Shown here one piece after another: positions 57,204 to 64,000 of a stretch of DNA of 64,000 nt (position 1 is its first letter; each line of letters opens with the position of its first letter). A program made the position numbers and the translations under genes. The DNA lies in NCBI GenBank assembly GCA_003415625.1, contig PYIU01000004.1, positions 4,464,001 to 4,528,000 on the forward strand, read 5' to 3'. The notes under the pieces are model-generated. The model did no database searches, was not told the DNA's origin, and saw only the letters and a list, made by a program, of their open reading frames with translations. The stretch is from Aquanectria penicillioides. Its lineage: Eukaryota > Ascomycota > Sordariomycetes > Hypocreales > Nectriaceae.

Positions 57204-58066
57204 ATGAAGTTCTCAGCTTTTATTCCCATCGCGTTCGCGACCGCCGCTGTGGCTACGCCGACCGCTACGATTGAGAAGCGTGCTACTACTTGGTGTGATA
57301 GCTTCGCATCCGTCGTCACTGGTGGATACACTTTCTACCACAACAACTGGGGTGCAGGATGGGCCACTTCTGGATCTCAATGCACCACCCTTACCTCTGT
57401 TAGCAAGGAGTCTGTGGCTTGGTCTACTAGCTGGAGCTGGCAGGGAGCTTCGAACCAAGTCAAGTCGTACTCGAACGTGGCCCTGGTTAATGTCAACAAG
57501 CAACTGTCTGCCATTAATTCTATTCCCTCCACTTGGTCCTGGAGGTAACCAATCCTTGCTGAACCTGATCACCTTGTTTAAACCTAGAGAAAGGCTAACA
57601 GCTGCAGCTACACTGGATCAAACGTCGTTGCCGACGTCTCCTACGATCTTTGGCTTGCGCCCTCTGTCGGAGCCGCCGACAAGTACGAGATTATGATTTG
57701 GATTGGCTCTCTTGGTGGAGCAGGACCAATTTCAAGCACTGGATCTACTCCCCTTGCTACTCCTACGATTCTCGGATCCAAGTGGAAGCTTTTCAAGGGC
57801 CCCAACGGAGACACCACCGTATTTTCATTCGTCGCAAACACCAACATTGCCAACTTTAGCGGTGATCTCAACCAGTTTTTCAAGTACCTGATTTCCAGCC
57901 AAGGCATCAGCAACACAATGGTTGTCACCCACCTGCAGGGAGGAACTGAGCCATTTACTGGTAAGTCGTGAAGTGAGACGAACTACCCCTTGACAGTTAG
58001 ACTAACGAGTTACTAGGCTCCAATGCTGTTTTCAAGACCTCTTCATACACCATGTCTGTGAAATAA
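57204..58066 (+). CDS. GH12 endo-beta-glucanase / xyloglucanase, secreted, 247 residues
   Basis: Glycoside hydrolase family 12 enzyme cutting internal beta-1,4 bonds in cellulose, beta-glucan or xyloglucan. Exons 57204-57544, 57608-57960 and 58017-58066 (introns GTAACC...CTGCAG and GTAAGT...ACTAG). The joins read STWSW|SYTGSNVVADVSYDLW and EPFTG|SNAVFK. A signal peptide (MKFSAFIPIAFATAAVA) precedes a Kex2-type site (IEKR). The two catalytic glutamates are present: E141 (YEIMIWIG) and E228 (GGTEPFTG). GSLGGAGPISSTG after the nucleophile is common in the xyloglucan-active group. There is no cellulose-binding module. The usual GH12 length (about 240) is met. Plant-cell-wall degradation is the likely role. 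Confidence 0.93.
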
Positions 58067-59546
58067 GCGCTGAAGCGGCTTCTGGTGTCTTCTGTTTCTC
58101 CAGCTGGGATGCAAGTTGGCATATCCAAGGATCCACATTTAGACAATGAGATGCGAAGCAGGAGCTATGAAATGTAAATAGTTTAGATTAGTGATAATCT
58201 TATCGATTGAAACTGAAAGACGCATATTAATTGGGACGTTGTTGCCCGAGGTTTGAATGTGCAATGTGGCGGAATCCGCATTGACGCCACCTTAACAGCT
58301 CGCTCGTTTCGCCGACAGGGCTTCGCTAAAAAGCGGGAGAAGCGGGAAACTGGGTCGCATTATATGCCCGATGGAAAGATTATATAACAAGTCCGGATGG
58401 ACGATAGAGCTTTTTATAAGCAGAAAACAAGCTGAGGCTGAATCTCAAAAGTCCAGATACAGGGTTCTCTCAACCGAATCCGTAATAGGCAAACATGTCT
58501 GGAGACGAAGGATCATAATGACAGAAAGAGAATACGAATATAACAGCAAGGTGGATAATGTGCTTCAATTTTAGAGCTCTTGGAATGTTGCTGAGTAAGT
58601 GTGTAGGGCTGAAGCACTAGACTAAAGATGCAGCCGTAAAGTTGAATGCCATCAATGATCATGGCCTTATCGATGATATACCGAGTCCATTCGACCGGGG
58701 CACGCACCCAAAATTGGCTGCAGGATCAAGACACCACACAAGCATCATCAAGCATCACTTCAAAGCTCATTGCTCAAAGCGTCGGTCGATGTGACCCAAG
58801 CTCCAGCCACTGGACCTGGACCCAACAGCACATCATCCGTAGACTCTGCAGTAATAAACACCTAATCTGCCCACGCGCCGGAGTTTCGTCAAATGCGCTT
58901 CTCGTGGCTCGGACTTAGCCCCCTGTCCTGCATGGCCGGGCTGCAAGCCATAAGCTGACCGCCTTTGGGAAAGAAAAGCACCAGAGTAAGCGAGTCTCCA
59001 GGCTCTTCAGGGCACCGTGGCTTGTATCTGTCAACGAGCTTGGCTTGCCAGACATTCCGGAGAGTGTTCAGATCTGATTGCCTCAATGCGCCTTACTCAT
59101 CGGCAGCAGCACGCACGCTTACTCGCTTGGGACTAAGGGCATCTTACGATGGGCTCCATCGCGGAATGTTTCCTAGAAGATGCGCACTGAGCTTTATCCC
59201 CGGAGTCCGTGTGTGTCTTTAACCAAAAAGCGTTGCAAACATGATCCAATGCACTGAGGCTGGTCGCCGTCGGGAAGCAAATGCCGACTGATGTAGCAAC
59301 TGGGCCACGCCAACTGGTCCCTAGCACCACGCGCTTCCGACGTGCATGTCGCCTATCATCAGGCCCTGCTGCGTAGTAACGTAGCTCGGGCACCCTTTTT
59401 CCAATCTAATCGACGGTATATAACATCATTGGGGGGGGGTCGGACGACACCCTCCCTTTCGTCATCACCCCATCCTGCTCCCTCCATCTCCGAGATTCTG
59501 CTGCAGCGGGATCCGAGGGCCATGGTTGAGCGCGTTTAAATCGGCC
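58067..59546. other. Intergenic / promoter region, no gene supported
   Basis: About 1.5 kb before the FUSC transporter. It carries a TATA-like sequence at 59417-59423 and a run of nine G at 59431-59439. No gene seen. Confidence 0.5.
59417..59423 (+). promoter_or_regulatory. TATA-like element
   Basis: TATATAA about 125 bases upstream of the ATG at 59547, followed by a G9 run and a pyrimidine-rich stretch (CTCCCTTTCGTCATC...) that could hold the transcription start. Positional inference only. Confidence 0.4.
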
Positions 59547-62500
59547 ATGTCGGAACATCCCAGCATGTCTGCCCTGGACTTGAATCTGTCTTCGAACGGT
59601 CACGAGTCCAGGGACGAGAAGCTTCAGATCAAGTCGGGCAGTAGCACCACGCCAGCTACTGTTCCCAATCCTTACTTTGTCAATGCAGACGTCGCTTCGC
59701 TGCCGCGCGAAAAGCTTCCGCCATGGCTCAACCACTTCAACGCCAAAGACCTCAAGAAGCTGTTCCGATGCTCGCTCGCCATGTGGATCATGACCATCTT
59801 TATTTACATCAACCCGATCCAGAATGAGATGGGCCAGGCGTCTTTCCTTGGATGGTAGGTATCAGCCCTTGCCATGTCCAGGATACCCACGATTTCTGTC
59901 TTGTGTTTACTTACTCCTCTCAGCATCGTGTTATGGCTCGCGCCGCCGTCAGGAACCGTCTTTATGCACCTCATCGCCGCCGTCACTGTTTTGCTGGGCC
60001 TCACAACTGCCTGGGCTTGGGGCGTCATCACCATGAAAGCCGCTCAGGCGACGATGCCGGATGCCGAGAGGGATGCAAAGATTTCCCAGCTTCAGAAACT
60101 GGCCGTGTCCCAGAACAACACCAACCCCAATTCATATGCCGAGATGAGAGTTTTCAATGGCTACATGTTGGATACGAGGGTGACTGTGACGTATTTCTGC
60201 ATGATCTGTCTGTACCTGTACTTCATTGTAAGTCCTAGAGGCAGCAATATAATTTCAAACCAGTCAATCAATTAACAATGACTAGGCTCGTCTTCGAATC
60301 GCCGCGCCGAAATTGAGACTCACGCAAATGATGGGCTGCATTGTCAGCACCGTGTTCCTCACCGAGGCACCGCTACTCCCAAATTCGATGGAAATGTCGC
60401 CAAGGTCTTGGTTGAGCCTTGTGCTATTGCAGAAGGCATCGCTCTTGTGTGCAGCATCTTTGTGTTCCCGACATCGTCGACAACTGAAGCACTCGATATC
60501 ATGAAAACCATGCTTACACCATTGCCAGTACTTCTGGACGCTTGCTTGATTGGGCTCAAGCATCCAAACCTGGACATGAGCACAGAAATGTTGAATGGTG
60601 CAAGGATGAAACTCTTGATGACGTATCGACAACTCGAGCCAGTTACCACGTTTTTGCCAATCGACTTTTCATTTGGGAGGTGGGGCCCAGACGACTTTAC
60701 ATCGCTTAGTCGACCGCTTCGTCAGCTTGTTGTTGAATTTACCAGCCTGATTGAGATCCATAGACAGGCACAGGGCCGTAAGGACAGGGTTAAGCAGGCA
60801 TTGGACTCACGGGCGGCAGATGATGATATTGAAGACAGCCCGCGAGCCTTTGAGACGGGACGACACCAGATGAACCGTGAAGCCAGCTTTCACATCAAGG
60901 CAGGCTCCCCAGAGAAGTTGAAACGGGCCAAAAAAAGTCTACAGGCACTGGCAGACCCGGCAGAATATCTGATTGACGCGTGCAAAGACTCGCTCGCGGC
61001 TATTATCGAGGCTTTGGTCCATACTAAAGCTCTCAAAAAGTCGACTGATCATGCAGACATGATACAAAGACACAGCACAATACTTGAAAACCTACAAGCG
61101 CAGCGCGAAGCGTTCAGTCTCTCAACATCCGATTACGTTACTCAGCCCTCGCACCAAATTTTCGACGAGGAGGGCCTTCTGCAGATCAACCCAGGCGTAG
61201 TCCCCGGACTAACCGGCTTGATGGTAGGGCTGCTCATCAAAGAAAGACTGTCCCAAGTTGCGGGTGCCTTGGAGCGAGTGCTCTCGAGGATCGTCGAACT
61301 AGAGCAGAGCCGACCCAACGCGCGCCTCTGGATGCCGACGAAATTGATGTCGCTGTTCCCGTGGATGTATGGACAGGAATCACCTGAGGCCATGCCTGGA
61401 GCAGATATTGGCGACACCGTCATCACACGCATCTCGACCGTCGCCTCGACCTCTGGTCGTCGCCCATCAGCGGTAAAGCCCCATGTCAACCCAAATATCA
61501 AGTCGAGTAGAGCCGAGCTGGCCTCGATGAGAATCCCAAACAGCCGCAAAAGAAACCCGGGCGGCCAAGTGCTGCTGAAGACCGGCTACTGGCTGGGGAA
61601 TCCAGAAGGAGTTTTTGCAATCAAAATGGTCATCATGTCTGTCGCCCTCTCGATTCCGGCCGTTGTTAGGTCCAGCGCAGGCTTCTTTTACCGTGAAAAA
61701 GGCCTGTGGGCTGTGATCATGGGACAACTGACTCTTCTGCCTTATACTGCCGATGTTGTTTATGGGAGTGTGGTGCGGGGAGCTGGAACAATCCTCGGCG
61801 GCGTGGCTGGTATGGCCGCGTGGTACATTGGCGCTGGTAGTGGTCGAGGCAATCCCTATGGCGAGGCGGCGATTATGGCTGTCGTCATCGTCCTCTTCAT
61901 GTGGTGGCGTCTCTTCACTCCGCCCGCTTTGATGCCGGCAGGAATCATGATGGGCATTACCGCGTATCTTGTCACGATATACAGCTGGATTGACACCCAC
62001 GAAGACCTGTATGGTAACCCTGGAAAGGGTTACGAAGTCTTTTGGAGACGTGTTGTTCTCGTCTTTATCGGCCTGGGTGCTACTATTCTCATCAACTTTG
62101 TGCCAAAGCCTCCGTCTGCGAACCGATACTATCGCGGCCTCCTTAGCGATAGCCTTATCAGCATCCGGGATCAATATGCCCTGTTCGCGTCAAACTGGAA
62201 GGACCCAGCACCAGATCTGCGCGATGTGGCTCAAGAAGAGGCTTTGTCTGTCCTGGAAGGCCTGCTGTCGATTTCAGGCCCAATTAAGCTAACTGTGTTC
62301 GAGTTCTCTTATTCCAACTTTGATACGGCCACGCTGAGCGAAGTCTGCCAGTTGTCCATGGTTGTCAATCTATCTGTTGCCCAGCTGCTGATATACACAA
62401 GCCAGCTAACGGACCGACAAAGATCGTGGATTATTCCATCCACGTGTGCCGCCAAGGAAGACATGATTGCCGAGATAATGGCAGTTATCACAATAGTGGA

Positions 62501-62771
62501 GCAGGCATTAAAGACAGGCGACCCTCTCCCAGCCGTGCTGCCGACGCCACTATTCGCTAAAGCTATGGCATTTACGAGAGAACACCTCGGAGAGGGAATG
62601 CGCGATGGTGGGCTTCGGAGAAGATCTAGTCATATTGATGATGAAGGGGCAAGGATGTATGTCGTTATTCTGAATGCGTTGGTGCAGATGCTGGCAGCGC
62701 TGGATGAATTGGTGTTGGTGCTGAAAAGAGCTGTTGGAGAGACGAGTAATATTGCTGTCCTGGAGGTATAG
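59547..62771 (+). CDS. FUSC/ArAE-type membrane transporter (ArAE_2 / BRE4-like) with a one-base frameshift
   Basis: Large membrane protein of the fungal ArAE_2 group (an N-terminal six-helix domain, a long soluble middle, a second FUSC-type helix bundle and a BRE4/DUF2421-type tail). Exons: 59547-59854, 59924-60227 and 60286-62771; introns GTAGGT...CTCAG and GTAAGT...ACTAG. Visible: CSLAMWIMTIFIYINPIQNE, LWLAPPSGTVFMHLIAAVTV, ARLRIAAPKLRLTQ, LVCSIFVFPTSSTTEALDIM, then TGYWLGNPEGVFAIKMVIMS, RGAGTILGGVAGMAAWYIGA, and NFVPKPPSANRYYRG. The frame shifts near 60378-60383: text before (FLTEAPLLP) and after (FDGNVAKVLVEP) lies in different frames, one base out. The 787-residue remainder is clean, so this may be a sequence error or a very recent mutation. 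Predicted role: export of aromatic or anionic compounds, by family. Confidence 0.8.
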
Positions 62772-63659
62772 AGATACCAGTGGTAAAGTACTGGCAAATT
62801 AATAAAGTTGGGGATTTAACGCCTCCCGTTCATTTACTCATCGCTTCATAATGATTGATGACTGATTTGTACCCACGGTCTGATGGGCGACAGTGAAGCT
62901 GAGTATAGGGACGCCTATTGACCAGTATCAAGTTTGTACAACGTAAAGCAATATGTTTCACCGTTTCTGTCGCTCAACATTATCCTCTCACTGTGAATTG
63001 CAAACCCTGCAGTATCCACTTGAAGCCTGAGCTGTCTAAGGTAATATTTGGTAGAGATGAAAGGACTGGGCCGATACCTGGCTTGATTTATCAAGATCCA
63101 TGGTATGCCCGGATAGTGTAAGGATCAACATCGATTCGTGCATCTGCCAGGGATAGTATGCCATCGAGGGAGAAGTCAGAGGTCATGAGTGTACCAGAAT
63201 CGAGTACTGACCCTTTTTGGCGTATTGAGGAGGGCAGGACTTTGTGTCGTGACAATCTCCTTCGTAGACTAAGACGGATCCTAAACCTGTCCTCCCCGCT
63301 TCAACATCTCGCGACGTAAATTAGCGTGATGAACACGCAACCCCCGCCTTTGACGCGGCTAATCAGACGAGCTGGGTCTGTGTCCATAAACTCCAAGTCT
63401 GATATCACGGATGTCACAAGCGTGATCTCAATGAAGGCGGCGCTCGAGTTGGACTCGTTGAGTGTCATTCAGCCAGCCCCTGGCACGATTTTCTTTCAAA
63501 GGCCCCTTGTCCTCCTTCTAATCTTCCTAACCTGTGAATCGTTTCTCCTGCATTACGGCCCTCGAGACCAATTTGGACTCCAAACCTTCTCCAGCATCGG
63601 ACACGTCCAATATGGATGCTGCTTAACCGGGGGTTCACTTGGAGACAGCGAGCTCTCTT
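62772..63659. other. Intergenic / possible 5' part of the next permease relic
   Basis: About 0.9 kb. An ORF from the ATG at 63329 to 63661 (MNTQPPPLTRLIRRAGSV...) could be an N-terminal extension of the permease relic, but no permease motif is in it. Confidence 0.4.
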
Positions 63660-64000
63660 AGTCCAGGCCATGTTTCTCAAATCCAACCCCAAGAGGCTTT
63701 CTCGAAGCTGAGCGCGCTCGGTATCGGATTCTCTATTTTGAACTCGAATATCGGCATCATGTAACAGCTCCCAATAACCACGCCGTTCGGAGGACCGCCA
63801 CTGTTCTTTTGGGGCGTCTTTCTGATCTCAGCCATCACCATGTGCAGGGCCATCACCCTCGGCGAATTCGTGTCCATTTGGCCCCATAGCGGTGGCCAGT
63901 ACTTCTAGGTTGCACAGCTCGCACCTCCTCGGTCCCGACAATTTCTCTCCTATATGACTGCAATCATCTCCTGAGCTCTGCGGTTTGCATTGGAGCATCC
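63660..64000 (+). pseudogene. Degenerate APC-family permease, truncated by the window end
   Basis: One frame reads QEAFSKLSALGIGFSILNSN, TPFGGPPLLFWGVFLISAIT, ITLGEFVSIWPHSGGQYF and VAQLAPPRSRQFLSYMTA, the first helices of a fungal amino-acid or choline permease (APC superfamily). It has in-frame stops at 63762-63764 (TAA), 63906-63908 (TAG, where Trp or another large residue follows GGQYF) and 63972-63974 (TGA). All three are in the same frame. The 3' part lies beyond the window, so an intron could remove one stop but not all three while keeping the motifs. It is the second broken permease here, after the YAT gene at 45-47 kb. Confidence 0.7.

Noticed and set aside
1..64000. tRNA, rRNA or CRISPR features
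   Set aside because: I scanned for B-box-like GGTTCGAATCC and for regular short repeats with spacers and found no convincing case; a covariance-model scan would be decisive.

Overview
The window comes from a filamentous ascomycete, most likely a sordariomycete and perhaps Hypocreales. Evidence: genes on both strands with short (about 50-75 nt) GT-AG introns that often carry a CTAAC/CTGAC branch site; families typical of these fungi (YAT amino-acid permease, FUSC/ArAE transporter, CorA-like protein, DUF2235 hydrolase, GH12, BIM1-like protein, C2H2 'HHDVMFF' family, GPI proteins); and gene relics whose stop codons often fit C-to-T or G-to-A change. I could not name the species.

Layout. 1-7.7 kb: 5' half of a ferric reductase (minus, runs off the left edge), an MFS transporter, and a large intronless protein of unknown function. 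8.9-10 kb: degenerate, possibly transposon-derived ORFs. 10.5-15 kb: DUF7704-like membrane protein, stand-alone RNase H, GH13 alpha-glucosidase. 15.2-15.9 kb: a 664-bp MITE-like element with 40-bp inverted termini. 16.8-21.8 kb: a CorA-like protein, then a broken ankyrin-repeat gene. 22.9-25.8 kb: a divergent pair of surface proteins (GPI protein; BIM1-like protein with membrane anchor). 26-30.5 kb is gene-poor and ends in a three-exon gene for a 96-residue secreted Cys-rich protein. 31.8-39.3 kb is one four-exon gene joining C2H2 zinc fingers, a conserved central region and a C-terminal nucleoside-phosphorylase domain (2451 residues). 40-43.4 kb: a membrane glycoprotein and a secreted protein with a duplicated WREA...GDHVCVTP module. 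45-50 kb: a broken YAT permease, a GPI-type protein and an MFS relic. 50.8-54.4 kb: quinone-oxidoreductase-like enzyme and DUF2235 hydrolase. 57-62.8 kb: GH12 glucanase and a FUSC/ArAE transporter with a one-base frameshift. The window ends inside another degenerate permease.

The genes do not form an obvious biosynthetic cluster. The common theme is cell surface and nutrient uptake (ferric reductase, MFS, permeases, GH12, GH13, BIM1-like, GPI proteins), mixed with self/non-self type genes (ankyrin/STAND-like relic, PNP-domain fusion) and decaying copies. All functions are inferred from motifs read by eye; no database search was run.
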